Positions 34,300-43,184 of a stretch of DNA of 64,000 nucleotides are shown piece by piece (within the stretch, counting starts at the first letter, position 1; every line of letters begins with the position of its first letter). Made by a program: the position numbers and the translations under genes. The notes under the pieces are model-generated. The model searched no databases, was not told the origin of the DNA, and saw only the letters and a list, made by a program, of their open reading frames with translations. Origin of the DNA: Nocardia nova SH22a (GTDB taxonomy: Bacteria; Actinomycetota; Actinomycetes; Mycobacteriales; Mycobacteriaceae); the NCBI RefSeq assembly GCF_000523235.1, contig NZ_CP006850.1, forward strand, positions 3,596,001 through 3,660,000. Direction: 5' to 3'.

Positions 34300-35144
34300 T
34301 GCTCCGGCGGGCCTTGCCTGTAGGGCATGCGCAGTGCGTCGGAGGAGATGACGCCGAGCATTTTCATCGCCGCCTTGGACTGGATGGCGCCCTGTGAGAC
34401 GTGCATGATCGCGTCGACGGCGGGGATGAGGCGCCGGTGGATCTCGCGGGCCCGGGTCAGGTCGCCGCGGTCGACGGCGGCGATCATCTCGGCGTAGTGA
34501 TCGCCGGCGACGTGGCCGACGACCGACACGATGCCGGTCGCGCCTTGGGCGAGGTGTGGCAGGTTGACGACGTCGTCGCCGGAGTACCAGAGCAGGTCGG
34601 TTTTCGACATGATCCGACTGGCCTCGAAGAAGTCGCCCTTGGCATCCTTGACGGCGCGCACGGTGGGGATGTCGGCGGCGCGGAGGATGGTGTCGGTGCT
34701 CAGCGCTGTTCCGGTCCGGCCGGGGATGTCGTACAGCATGACGGGCGTACCGTCGCCGGCTTCGGCGACCAGGCGGAAGTGTTCGAGGATGCAGTCCTGT
34801 GGCGGCTTGTTGTAGTACGGCGTGACGACGAGCAGGGCGTCGGCGCCGCAGGCGACCATCTCGCGCGCCGCACGAGTGGAGTGCTCGGTGTCGTTGGTGC
34901 CGCAGCCGGCCATCACCTGGACGCGGTCGCCGACGGCCTCGACCACCGCCCGCACACAGGCGTAGTCCTCCTCGTCGGTGGTGGTGGCGGACTCACCGGT
35001 GGTCCCGTTGACCAGCAATCCGTCGTGGCCGTGGTCGGCGAGATGGACAGCGAGGTTCTGCAGGCCGTCGTAGTCGATCGAGCCGTCGGCGTGCATGGGG
35101 GTCACCATCGCTGTGATGACTCGGCCGAAGGGGGTGTCCACCAT
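34254..35144 (-). CDS. dapA: 4-hydroxy-tetrahydrodipicolinate synthase (DapA)
   Basis: 296-residue class I aldolase: TTGESAT near residue 48, the Tyr motif VTPYYNKP near 138, and the Schiff-base Lys in RAVKDAKGD near 168. It condenses pyruvate with aspartate semialdehyde in lysine/diaminopimelate biosynthesis in the cytosol. ATG 35144 gives MVDTPFGRVITAMVTPM, the usual family N terminus; the upstream in-frame extension is not protein-like. Whether this is the sole or a second dapA of the genome cannot be told; its usual neighbours are absent. Confidence 0.92.
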   Translation of the reverse strand: MVDTPFGRVITAMVTPMHADGSIDYDGLQNLAVHLADHGHDGLLVNGTTGESATTTDEEDYACVRAVVEAVGDRVQVMAGCGTNDTEHSTRAAREMVACGADALLVVTPYYNKPPQDCILEHFRLVAEAGDGTPVMLYDIPGRTGTALSTDTILRAADIPTVRAVKDAKGDFFEASRIMSKTDLLWYSGDDVVNLPHLAQGATGIVSVVGHVAGDHYAEMIAAVDRGDLTRAREIHRRLIPAVDAIMHVSQGAIQSKAAMKMLGVISSDALRMPYRQGPPEHQQRLRAGLEESGLL

Positions 35145-35398
35145 GATCGTGAGAGTACCTGCGCCCAGCACCTCATTGTTGTGCCAGGTCCGGCGGTGTC
35201 GCGTCCGGTCGCCGGACGGTATGTGCTCGCTGGTCTCGGCTGCCGCTGCGGCGCACGCGATCAACACGACGGCGACCCCGCGACGCCGAAACTGGACGCC
35301 TCACTTCGCCCGTATCCGGTCGATCAGCGCGCCCGGGACCGCTCGACCACTCCGCCTTGGTCGGCTGCGGCGTACGTTGGTAGCTAGAGGTTTGCCCT

Positions 35399-36370
35399 AT
35401 GCGACAGCGATGGTGGGTGTGGATTGCGGCGTTCCTGACGGCACTGGGAATGTGCGCGGTAATCGGGTGCGTCAGCGGCACCCGGCCCGAGCACGCTGCA
35501 CCGGGCTCGAGCACATCCTCCCAGGTAGGGGGCTCGGGGACACCCTCCTCGGAAGGGGTTCCCGTACTGGTCGTGAAGGTGGACAACAGTCCGCAGGCCC
35601 GGCCGCCGGTGGGGCTCGGAGCCGCCGATCTGGTGTACGTCGAGCCGGTCGAGGGTGGTCTGAGCCGGTTGGCCGCGGTTTTCTCGACCGACAAACCGCC
35701 TGTGGTCGGACCGGTCCGGAGTGCGCGGGAAACGGATCTGACGCTGCTGGACCAGTTCGGCAATCCGACGCTGGCATCCTCCGGTTCCGCGCCTGAGCTG
35801 GTTCCCGCCATCGACGGCTCCGCGCTCCAGAACGCCTCGGCCGATCTGCAACCCTCGGCGTACTTCCGCGACTACAGTCGCGCCGCCCCGCACAACCTGT
35901 TCGTCCACCCCGATCAGCTGCCCGCAGGCGGCGGCTGGCCGTCGGCTTCGCAACCGCATTTCGGTCCCGCGCCCGCCGGTGGCCGGCCCACCCAATCTGA
36001 GGAAGCGCGGTATCCGGGCGCGGTGATCGGCTTCGACTGGTCACCCGGCGACCACGGGTGGCTGGTGTCCATGGACGGTGCCGCCTACACCGATGCCGAT
36101 ACCGGACGGCTCACCGCAAGTACGGTCGTGCTGCAGAGTGTGCCGGTGCGGAACTCGGCCATCAGCGACGTCGCGGGCAGCGTCTCACCCCTGGCTCAGA
36201 CGACCGGTAGCGGTCAGGCACTCGTGCTTCGCGACGGGCAGGAGTTTCCGGCCGTGTGGTCGCGGCCGTCCCCGGAGGCGGGCACAACCTATAAGACCCC
36301 CACCGGTGCAGACATCCCCTTCGCGCCGGGGCAGGTCTGGACTGTTCTGGTTCCAGCGCAACTCTGGTAA
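35399..36370 (+). CDS. DUF3048 (YerB-like) lipoprotein
   Basis: 323 residues. N-terminal signal (WWVWIAAFLTALGMCAVIGC) with lipidation Cys at 24, a Ser/Gly-rich linker, then the DUF3048 domain: VVKVDNSPQARPPVGL (about 58-73), VGPVRSARETD near 105 and a C-terminal part ending in VWTVLVPAQLW. It is exported and membrane-anchored; the molecular function of the family is not established. It is divergent from dapA; the 254-bp gap shows no island operator or other gene. Confidence 0.9.
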   Translation: MRQRWWVWIAAFLTALGMCAVIGCVSGTRPEHAAPGSSTSSQVGGSGTPSSEGVPVLVVKVDNSPQARPPVGLGAADLVYVEPVEGGLSRLAAVFSTDKPPVVGPVRSARETDLTLLDQFGNPTLASSGSAPELVPAIDGSALQNASADLQPSAYFRDYSRAAPHNLFVHPDQLPAGGGWPSASQPHFGPAPAGGRPTQSEEARYPGAVIGFDWSPGDHGWLVSMDGAAYTDADTGRLTASTVVLQSVPVRNSAISDVAGSVSPLAQTTGSGQALVLRDGQEFPAVWSRPSPEAGTTYKTPTGADIPFAPGQVWTVLVPAQLW

Positions 36371-36434
36371 CCGGGACCGCGGCAGCCGGTCACATCACAC
36401 GCGATCCGTCCGTGCTCGGGCGTCGAACGCCGGA

Positions 36435-36469
36435 GATCCGTCCGGCCCAGGGCTCGGGCCGGACGGATC
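36435..36469. terminator. 14-bp bidirectional hairpin terminator
   Basis: Perfect 14-bp stem (36435-36448 / 36456-36469) with 7-nt loop between the convergent DUF3048 and flavin monooxygenase genes. Confidence 0.8.
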
Positions 36470-36488
36470 GGTGGTCTGGCCGATCCGG

Positions 36489-38051
36489 TCAGCCGCCGGC
36501 CGAGACCGGGGTGGCAGCTCGGTCGGGCGCGCCGAACCAGGTGGTGAGGGCGTCGCGCAGTGCGGGTGCCGCCGTGTCGAGGGGCTCGTCGACCGTTGCG
36601 GCCCAGGCGATGTGGGCGTCCGGGCGGATCAGTAAGGCATCGGCGGGGCGGTCGCCGGTGGTCGCGGTGCGGAGGTCGACGCGATCGGCCCACTCCTCGG
36701 CGACCTCGCGGAGGTCCGGGCGGGCGGCCAGGATCAACAGAACCGGGCGGGCGGCGCGCATCAGGTCGGCGATGCTCATGTCTCCCGCATCGGTCCGCAG
36801 GGGTAGGTCGGCGACGACAGTGCCGGTCAGCGGGTGGCCGTTGGGATTCGGCAGCGGATACCGCAGATCGGTACCCGCGATGAGGGCTCCCATCCGGTGC
36901 AGCGCGGGCACGTCCCTCAGCAGTTCCTGGAACAGCTCACGCAGCGCCTCGGCGGCCGGGTCGTCGCCGCGGCGCAGTGCCACCTGCGCCTGGGTGTGCA
37001 TCATCGTGCGCGCGCCCGCGAAGTGGCGCTCCTCGTGATAGCTGTCCAGCAGGCCCTCCGGCGCCCGGCCCTGCAACTCGGCGGCCAGTTTCCAGGCCAG
37101 GTTGACCGCGTCGAGCATGCCCGCGTTGAGCCCGACGCCCGTGGCCGGGAACGCGTGCGCGGCGTCACCGGCCACCAGAATCCTTCCGGCGCGGTATTGT
37201 TCGGCCTGGCGGGCCTGGAATTGGTAGCGCGACAAGCGAATCGGGTCGCTCATGGGTAGCTCGACACCGATGACCCGGCGGATGCTGTCCTGCAGCTCGG
37301 TCAGGGTCATGGGCTCGTTGTCGTCGGTGCCGGTGGCTTCGTCCTCGGTGGTCTGGATCATCAGCGTGCCCGCCGGGGAGAGCCGTCCCACCGCGAACAC
37401 CCCGTGGTCGGTCCGGGTGAAGCCGGTGGGAATGGCGCCGTGCCCGGCGAGTTCGAGTTCGCCGGTGTCGAGCTGGGTCACCGAATCGGGCACACTGACC
37501 TGGCCCAGCCGGTTGACCTCCGGATATGTGGTTCCGGGGAAGTCGATTCCGGCCATCGCGCGGACGCGGCTGGAAGCGCCGTCGCACGCCACCACATAGC
37601 TTGCGCCGAGCCGGTATTCGCCCTCCGGACCGCGCACGGCCACGGTGACCCCGGCATCATCCTGCTCGACCCCGTTCACCTCGTGCCCGCGCCACACCTC
37701 GGCTCCGAGCTCGCTCGCCCAATCATCGAGCAGCCGTTCGAGTTTCGGCTGCGGCAGATGCATGGCCCGCAGCGGCGGATCGGCCAGCGGGCTCAGGTCC
37801 ACGTGCATTCCGCCGAAGGGAATCGCGGCCGTCGGACCCGCGCTCGAACCTATCGCCTCGAGCCGTTCCTTCAACCCCCGATAACCCAGCAATTGCACGA
37901 TCTGCCCAGCGAGCCCATTCGCTTTCGGCACGGTCCGCAACTGCGCCGACCGCTCCAGAACCACCGGCCGCACCCCGGCCAGCCGCAGTTCGGCCGCCAG
38001 CATCAGGCCCGTCGGGCCCGCACCCACGATGATCACGTCGGCATCAGTCAT
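36489..38051 (-). CDS. FAD-dependent aromatic hydroxylase/monooxygenase (PHBH family)
   Basis: 520-residue class A flavoprotein monooxygenase: GAGPTGLMLAAELR at the N terminus (FAD), the DG motif ACDGASSRVR near 155, and GDAAHAFPATGVGLNAGM near 278. The long C-terminal thioredoxin-like region (from about 390) is typical of polyketide- or rifampicin-type hydroxylases. It uses NAD(P)H to hydroxylate a phenolic or polyketide substrate. ATG 38051 (MTDADVIIVGAG) is the clear start. It stands alone and lacks an island operator. Confidence 0.9.
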   Translation of the reverse strand: MTDADVIIVGAGPTGLMLAAELRLAGVRPVVLERSAQLRTVPKANGLAGQIVQLLGYRGLKERLEAIGSSAGPTAAIPFGGMHVDLSPLADPPLRAMHLPQPKLERLLDDWASELGAEVWRGHEVNGVEQDDAGVTVAVRGPEGEYRLGASYVVACDGASSRVRAMAGIDFPGTTYPEVNRLGQVSVPDSVTQLDTGELELAGHGAIPTGFTRTDHGVFAVGRLSPAGTLMIQTTEDEATGTDDNEPMTLTELQDSIRRVIGVELPMSDPIRLSRYQFQARQAEQYRAGRILVAGDAAHAFPATGVGLNAGMLDAVNLAWKLAAELQGRAPEGLLDSYHEERHFAGARTMMHTQAQVALRRGDDPAAEALRELFQELLRDVPALHRMGALIAGTDLRYPLPNPNGHPLTGTVVADLPLRTDAGDMSIADLMRAARPVLLILAARPDLREVAEEWADRVDLRTATTGDRPADALLIRPDAHIAWAATVDEPLDTAAPALRDALTTWFGAPDRAATPVSAGG

Positions 38052-38322
38052 TCGCACTCGCAGCGCTCCGTTTCCGTGGGTTTTCGGCTGAGGCCAGCGA
38101 TTCTGCAGCACTACCGGGGTCTTGCCGCAAGCCCCCGTCTGCGATATACGTTGAAGAGGGAGGGAATTTCGCCTACCGGCAGAGCCTCACATCGACACCT
38201 CGCCGAACCTGCGTGATGTGTCCACCGGGCATCCGGTCGACGCCCAGGCGTCGGCGATCCTGCACCCGCGAACCCCGGCGACTGACGTTCCATCGGCCTT
38301 GGTGCCGGGGTGCATTCGAGTT

Positions 38323-38371
38323 GACTCGGTCGCCGCGACGCTCTCGATCGGGAGGTCGCGGCGACCGAGTC
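38323..38371 (-). terminator. 16-bp hairpin terminator
   Basis: Perfect 16-bp stem (38323-38338 / 38356-38371) with a 17-nt loop, 18 nt beyond the stop of the amidohydrolase at 38389. The rest of the 38052-38388 gap holds nothing recognisable. Confidence 0.7.
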
Positions 38372-38388
38372 GTGAATCGGTTCGGGGA

Positions 38389-39687
38389 TCAGTCGGCGGT
38401 GTGTGCGGTGGCGGCGTCGATCTGAGAACGGAAGGCCGCCAGCTTGTCCTGGGCACTGCTCTGCTGGTGGCTTCGTGCCTGGATGCTGACATCGTGGCCG
38501 GCCGAGGCGGCGCGCAGCGCGCCGACCGTCGCCTTCTCCCGCGGCACATGCGTGAACGGATCGAACGAGTACCACTTCAGGGCGTTGAGGTGGGTCATCT
38601 TGTCGATCTCGTCGTCGGGGACGTTCTCCGCCCCGAACACCGATGTCAGTTCCTCGGGGGCGCCCGGCCACATCGAGTCGCTGTGCGGGTAGTCCATCTC
38701 CCACGCGATGTTGTCGATGCCGATCTCGTGGCGCAGCCGGACCCCGATCGGGTCGCTGATGAAGCACGTCAGGAAGTGCTCGCGGAATACCTCACTCGGC
38801 AATTTCCCGCCGAAGTCCTGCAGGGTCCAGGTGGAGTGCATGTCGAAGGTGCGGTCGATGCGCTCCAGGAAGTACGGGATCCAGCCGGTGCCGCCCTCGG
38901 ACAGGCCGATCTTCAGATCCTTGTACTCCTTGATCGGACGCGACCAGAGCAGGTCGGCGGCCGCGGACACGATGTTCATCGGCTGCAGCGTGATCATCAC
39001 ATCCGGCGGCGAGTCCGATGCCGGAATGGTCAGCTTGCCCGACGAGCCGATGTGGACGTTGAGCACGGTGTCGGTGTCCACCAACGCCTTCCACAGCGGA
39101 TTCCAGTACTCGTGGTGGAAACTCGGGTACCCCAGCGCCGCCGGATTCTCGGTGAACGTCAGCGCGTGCACGCCCTTCTCCGACACCCGGCGCACCTCGG
39201 CGGCGCACAGTTCCGCATCCCAGATGACCGGCAGCGCCATCGGAACGAAGCGGCCCGGGTAGGCGCCACACCACTCGTCGATGTGCCAGTCGTTGTAGGC
39301 CCGGACCAGGGCCAGCGAGAAATCCGAGTCCTCGGTCGCGAACAGCCGGGCGGCGAAGCCGGGGAAGGACGGGAAGTTCATCTGGGCGAGTACGCCGCCC
39401 GCGTTCATGTCCTTCACCCGTTCGTCGACGTTGTAGCACCCCGGCCGGATCTCGTCGAGGCCCTCGGGCTCCAGCCCGTATTCCTCCTTCGGACGGCCGG
39501 CGACGGCGTTGAGCGCCACGTTCGGAATCACCCGATCACGGAACTTCCACATGTCGGCGCCGTTTTCCATCCGGATCAACTGTGGCGCCTCGTCCGCGTA
39601 CTTGGCCGGAAGATGGTTGGCGAACATGTCGGGCGGTTCGATGATGTGGTCGTCGACGCTGACCAGGATCATGTCGTTCTTGTCCAC
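38389..39687 (-). CDS. amidohydrolase-2 family protein (DxH type)
   Basis: 432-residue TIM-barrel hydrolase/decarboxylase family member. N-terminal metal motif SVDDHIIEPPDMF (Asp for the first His), mid-barrel His in LNVHIGSSG, C-terminal Asp in WEMDYPHSDSMWP. The C terminus has a Gln/Ser/Ala-rich extension of about 40 residues absent from its paralogue at 39765. GTG 39687 is preferred (AAAGGAGAG 6 nt upstream); an ATG at 39672 is possible. It is co-directional with the next amidohydrolase and PPOX gene, probably one operon transcribed from about 41450. Confidence 0.88.
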   Translation of the reverse strand: MDKNDMILVSVDDHIIEPPDMFANHLPAKYADEAPQLIRMENGADMWKFRDRVIPNVALNAVAGRPKEEYGLEPEGLDEIRPGCYNVDERVKDMNAGGVLAQMNFPSFPGFAARLFATEDSDFSLALVRAYNDWHIDEWCGAYPGRFVPMALPVIWDAELCAAEVRRVSEKGVHALTFTENPAALGYPSFHHEYWNPLWKALVDTDTVLNVHIGSSGKLTIPASDSPPDVMITLQPMNIVSAAADLLWSRPIKEYKDLKIGLSEGGTGWIPYFLERIDRTFDMHSTWTLQDFGGKLPSEVFREHFLTCFISDPIGVRLRHEIGIDNIAWEMDYPHSDSMWPGAPEELTSVFGAENVPDDEIDKMTHLNALKWYSFDPFTHVPREKATVGALRAASAGHDVSIQARSHQQSSAQDKLAAFRSQIDAATAHTAD

Positions 39688-39764
39688 GAGAGCTCTCCTT
39701 TCGAGCCTGGTGTGGTGGGACTGGGACTGGCGTTTACTGCCCGGGGCGCCCGAGCAGGGGCGAA

Positions 39765-41003
39765 TTACGATGCCGCGGTGGCGATCTCGGCCGGGGGTTC
39801 GAGGGCGGCGGGGTCCGGATTCTCGATCGGCAGGCCCACGAACCGCCGCGCGTTGTCGCCGAGGAAATCCCATGTCCGGCGGTTGTCCATGCCTTCGGCG
39901 TACTTCCAATACGCCTTCGGTTCGGGCAGGCCCTCCGGGTGCGGGTAGTCCGAGCCGAACATCACCCGGTCCCAGCCCACCGTTTCGACCACATCGGAGA
40001 CCGAGCCCTCCCAGAACGGGCTGACCCAGATGTTCCGCCGGAACACCTCGATCGGGTCCTCGGGGAAGTTCTGCGGCATCTTCTTCGTCAGATCGGCCAG
40101 ATCGTGGAACAGCGGGTGGATCCAGGAGCTGCCGTTCTCCACACTCGCGATGCGCAGCTTCGGGAACCGGGTCAGGGTGCCGTGACAGATCAGGCTGCCG
40201 ATCATGTCGGAGATCTCCCGGTGCCCGAGCGCCAGCCAGCGGAACGAACTCATGGCCATGAAGTTCTTGGTAGCCGGAGGTTCCCAGCGATTCACGTACT
40301 CGTCCAGTGGAGGCTGGCTGGCGTGCAACACGATCGGCAGCCCGGCGTCCTCCACATCGCGCCAGAACGGATCGAACTCCGGCAGGGCGGGAGATCGCCA
40401 GCCGTGCAGGCCCCGCACCGGTGCGGGCTTCATGAGAACGACCCTCGCGCCCTTGTCGAGGAGGTACTCCAGTTCGCGGCGGGCGCCGTCGACCTCCGAA
40501 CAGTTGATGATCGGAGTGCTGAAGATCCGGTCCTGATAGGCGTAGCCCCAGTGTTCGAGCATCCACTCGTTGAGTGCGTGGATGATCGCGAGCGTCAGCT
40601 CGGGATCATCGGCCGCGGAATGCTCGACCAGACTGGCGAGGGTCGGGTAGTTGAGCGTCTCCCGGACTCCCTGGCGATCGAGTTCGGCGATGCGATCGTC
40701 CGGGTTCCGCGTTGCCGGCGGCGCGTCGATCGCCTCGCCCTGCATCTCCCGCAGGGTCAGGCCCTCGGTGTTCTCGCCCGCGAAGAACCGTTCGTGCGCG
40801 CCGGGGGCGGCGACGCGGTCGAAAGTCGGATTCGGGATGAAGTCGGTGATCCGGCCGTTGATGGCGATCCGGGTGTGGCGGCCGATCTGCACGTACTGCA
40901 TCGCCTGGCGGTAGCGCTCGGGCAGGAATTTGGTCAGCGCCTCCGCCGTCTCGTACATGTGGGAATCGGCATCGAAGATCGGGATGCCGTGTGCTGCTGT
41001 CAT
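39765..41003 (-). CDS. amidohydrolase-2 family protein (DxH type)
   Basis: 412-residue paralogue of the amidohydrolase at 17992, sharing the FIPNPTFDxxxxPG and MKPAPVxG-type segments. N-terminal motif FDADSHMYE, mid-barrel IVLHASQPP, C-terminal VMFGSDYPHPEG. Likely a mononuclear-metal C-C or ester/lactone hydrolase acting on ring-cleavage intermediates, by analogy to the ACMSD superfamily; the reaction is unproven. It sits between the related gene at 38389 and the PPOX gene. Confidence 0.88.
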   Translation of the reverse strand: MTAAHGIPIFDADSHMYETAEALTKFLPERYRQAMQYVQIGRHTRIAINGRITDFIPNPTFDRVAAPGAHERFFAGENTEGLTLREMQGEAIDAPPATRNPDDRIAELDRQGVRETLNYPTLASLVEHSAADDPELTLAIIHALNEWMLEHWGYAYQDRIFSTPIINCSEVDGARRELEYLLDKGARVVLMKPAPVRGLHGWRSPALPEFDPFWRDVEDAGLPIVLHASQPPLDEYVNRWEPPATKNFMAMSSFRWLALGHREISDMIGSLICHGTLTRFPKLRIASVENGSSWIHPLFHDLADLTKKMPQNFPEDPIEVFRRNIWVSPFWEGSVSDVVETVGWDRVMFGSDYPHPEGLPEPKAYWKYAEGMDNRRTWDFLGDNARRFVGLPIENPDPAALEPPAEIATAAS

Positions 41004-41022
41004 ATTGGTCGCTCCTGGTCGG

Positions 41023-41415
41023 CTATTTGGCTGCGAATCCGGTGGTGTCCAAGATCAGGACGACTCGATCGCTCACGTCCGCCGGGGGTAGATATTCGGT
41101 GTCGCCGTAGCGGTGGGCCAATTCCGCGTGGAACTTGCCGTCCTCGTCGCCTTGGACGGTGACCAGCCAGCCGCGGGCCTCGAGCCGCCGTGCGGGCGCG
41201 TCCGGGTCGATGAGCAGAAACGAGTAGTTCGGGTTGGCCTGCAGGCTCGTGAACTTGCGCCGGGGAATCGAGTGACTCATCCGCAGATGCGCACCGTCCC
41301 ATTTGAAGCGCATGGGCGACTGGTCCGGGGATCCGTCGGGCGTGACGGTCGCGAGGACGCCCACGATGGGTCGATGGAGCAGATCCTCCAGGCCGTCGGG
41401 AATTTTCGAACTCAT
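41023..41415 (-). CDS. PPOX-class F420/flavin-dependent oxidoreductase-like protein
   Basis: 130-residue split-barrel protein of the pyridoxamine-phosphate-oxidase-like group: VGVLATVTPDGSPDQSPMRF near 20-40, ARRLEARGWLVTV near 85. Mycobacterial members often use F420. It may reduce an enone or act as a flavin/F420 carrier for the catabolic operon. ATG 41415 with GGAGG just upstream. First gene after the operator at 41453. Confidence 0.85.
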   Translation of the reverse strand: MSSKIPDGLEDLLHRPIVGVLATVTPDGSPDQSPMRFKWDGAHLRMSHSIPRRKFTSLQANPNYSFLLIDPDAPARRLEARGWLVTVQGDEDGKFHAELAHRYGDTEYLPPADVSDRVVLILDTTGFAAK

Positions 41416-41452
41416 GAACTCCTCCACCTCGCAGCGGGCAGGTCAAAAATGT

Positions 41453-41471
41453 TACCGTTGATATTACTGTA
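41453..41471. promoter_or_regulatory. candidate TACNGTA-N5-TACNGTA operator
   Basis: TACCGTT (41453-41459) and TACTGTA (41465-41471) have 12-bp centre spacing, 38 bp before the minus-strand PPOX gene. Confidence 0.72.
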
Positions 41472-41568
41472 AGCTACCACCGCACGTTGCGATCGAACAG
41501 GCCGCGGGCCTGCGGGGCTCGCTGAGCGGGCTTGCCGGTTGCTTTCCGGTGATGCGGGTCGTAGCTTC

Positions 41569-41587
41569 TACTGTAAGTCTATCTGTA
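41569..41587. promoter_or_regulatory. candidate TACNGTA-N5-TACNGTA operator
   Basis: TACTGTA (41569-41575) and ATCTGTA (41581-41587) lie 14 bp before the DUF35 start at 41601, close enough that binding would cover the ribosome site or transcription start. GGTCGTA (41557-41563) is a degenerate third half in register. Confidence 0.7.
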
Positions 41588-41600
41588 GGTAAGGGTGCCA

Positions 41601-42017
41601 ATGCAGCGAATGATCGCGCCGGAGATTTCCACCTGGCCGGCTGAGGATTTCTCTCTAGTGGGAGGCGCCTGTGGTGACTGCGGCGCCACCGTCTTTCCGG
41701 TACAGGATCTGTGCCCGCGCTGCAGCGGGCAGTCGGTCGAGACCATCGCCTTGCCCCGGGAGGGAACCCTCGTGGCCTGGACCACCCAGGGATTCCTGCC
41801 CGGGCCGCCCTATCTCGGCGACGAGAACGCGAAGACGTTCGTCCCGTTCGGGGTCGGACTGGTTCAGCTCGGTGACGTCATCCGGGTGGAGGGCAGGCTC
41901 ACCGAAAACGACCCGGAGAAGCTGGAATTCGGCATGCGGGTCGCGCTGACCACCGTTCCGCTCGGCACCGACGCGGACGGGCACGACGTGCTCACCTTCG
42001 CGTTTCAGCCGCTGTAG
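41601..42017 (+). CDS. DUF35 Zn-ribbon/OB-fold protein
   Basis: 138-residue stand-alone DUF35 protein: zinc ribbon CGDCGATVFPVQDLCPRC (two CxxC 12 residues apart), then an OB fold. Such proteins pair with thiolase-fold enzymes or MaoC hydratases and help bind acyl-CoA. The next gene is a thiolase-fold protein, so this is the split equivalent of the fused protein at 22727. ATG 41601 follows AAGG by 6 nt; GTG 41595 and ATG 41610 are alternatives. Confidence 0.87.
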   Translation: MQRMIAPEISTWPAEDFSLVGGACGDCGATVFPVQDLCPRCSGQSVETIALPREGTLVAWTTQGFLPGPPYLGDENAKTFVPFGVGLVQLGDVIRVEGRLTENDPEKLEFGMRVALTTVPLGTDADGHDVLTFAFQPL

Positions 42018-42035
42018 ACAACCAGGAGTTTCGAG

Positions 42036-43184
42036 ATGACCAACGATGTCGCGATCATCGGAGTCGGCCTGCATCCGTTCGGCCGCTTCGAAGGCAAGAC
42101 GGCGATGCAGATGGGTACCGACGCGATCCGGGCCGCCCTGGCCGATGCCGGGCTCCAGTGGCGGGATATGCAATTCGCCGTGGGTGGCAGCTGGGAGGTC
42201 GCCAACCCGGACGCGATCGTGGGCCTGATGGGGCTCACCGGCCTGCCGTTCACCAATGTGTTCAACGCGTGCGCCACCTCCGCCAGTGCCACCGAGGCCT
42301 GTGCCGACGCCATCCGGCTCGGCAAGTACGACATCGGGATCGCCATCGGCATGGACAAGCACCCGCGCGGAGCGTTCACCGTCGACCCGACCCTGGTCGG
42401 GATGCCGAAGTGGTACGGCGAGAACGGTCAATACCTGACCACCCAGTTCTTCGGTATGAAGGCGAACCGCTATCTGCACGATCACGGGATCTCGCAGCGC
42501 ACCCTGGCCCGGGTGGCGGCGAAGAACTACCGCAACGGCGGATTGAACCCGAACGCGTTCCGCCGCAAGCCGATTCCCGAGGACGACATCCTGGCCGCGC
42601 CCGTTCTCAACTACCCGCTGACGCACACCATGTTCTGCGCGCCGGACGAGGGCGCCGGTGCCGTGATCATGTGCCGCGCGGACCTGGCGCACCGCTACAC
42701 CGCCAAGCCGGTGTACGTGCGCGCGGTGGAGATCCGCACCCGCACCTACGGCGCCTACGAGGTGAACACCACCTACGCGCCCGTCGAGGAGGCCGAGGCT
42801 CCCTCGGTCCACGCCTCCCGGGCGGCGTTCGAGTCCGCCGGGATCGCCCCGGCCGATATCGATGTCGCCCAGTTGCAGGACACCGACTCCGGCGCCGAGG
42901 TCATCCACATGGCGGAGGCGGGGCTGTGCGCGCACGGTGAGCAGGAGAAGCTGATCGCGGAGGGCGCCACCGAGATCTCCGGCTCCCTGCCGGTGAACAC
43001 CGACGGCGGCCTGATCGCCAACGGTGAGCCGATCGGCGCGTCGGGGATGCGCCAATTGCACGAGCTGGTACTGCAATTGCGCGGTACGGCCGGGTCGCGG
43101 CAGGTGGCGGGGGAGCCCAAGGCGGGTTTCGCGCTGCTCTACGGAGCCCCCGGTACCGCGGGCGCGACGATCGTCACCACCTGA
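42036..43184 (+). CDS. thiolase-fold (SCP-x/lipid-transfer type) protein
   Basis: 382-residue thiolase-superfamily protein of the non-decarboxylating SCP2-thiolase type. It keeps a Cys in the nucleophile region (NACATSASATEAC, near 85), but the usual GHPxGASG His motif reads GEPIGASGM. Likely forms a complex with the DUF35 protein encoded 18 nt upstream and cleaves or condenses an acyl-CoA. The stop shares one base with the next ATG (TGATG). Confidence 0.87.
   Translation: MTNDVAIIGVGLHPFGRFEGKTAMQMGTDAIRAALADAGLQWRDMQFAVGGSWEVANPDAIVGLMGLTGLPFTNVFNACATSASATEACADAIRLGKYDIGIAIGMDKHPRGAFTVDPTLVGMPKWYGENGQYLTTQFFGMKANRYLHDHGISQRTLARVAAKNYRNGGLNPNAFRRKPIPEDDILAAPVLNYPLTHTMFCAPDEGAGAVIMCRADLAHRYTAKPVYVRAVEIRTRTYGAYEVNTTYAPVEEAEAPSVHASRAAFESAGIAPADIDVAQLQDTDSGAEVIHMAEAGLCAHGEQEKLIAEGATEISGSLPVNTDGGLIANGEPIGASGMRQLHELVLQLRGTAGSRQVAGEPKAGFALLYGAPGTAGATIVTT

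Noticed and set aside
28000..38400. Integrative element (ICE/phage) explanation for the accessory block
   Set aside because: No integrase, relaxase, phage gene, tRNA or attachment repeat was found; the resolvase-like proteins lack catalytic residues.
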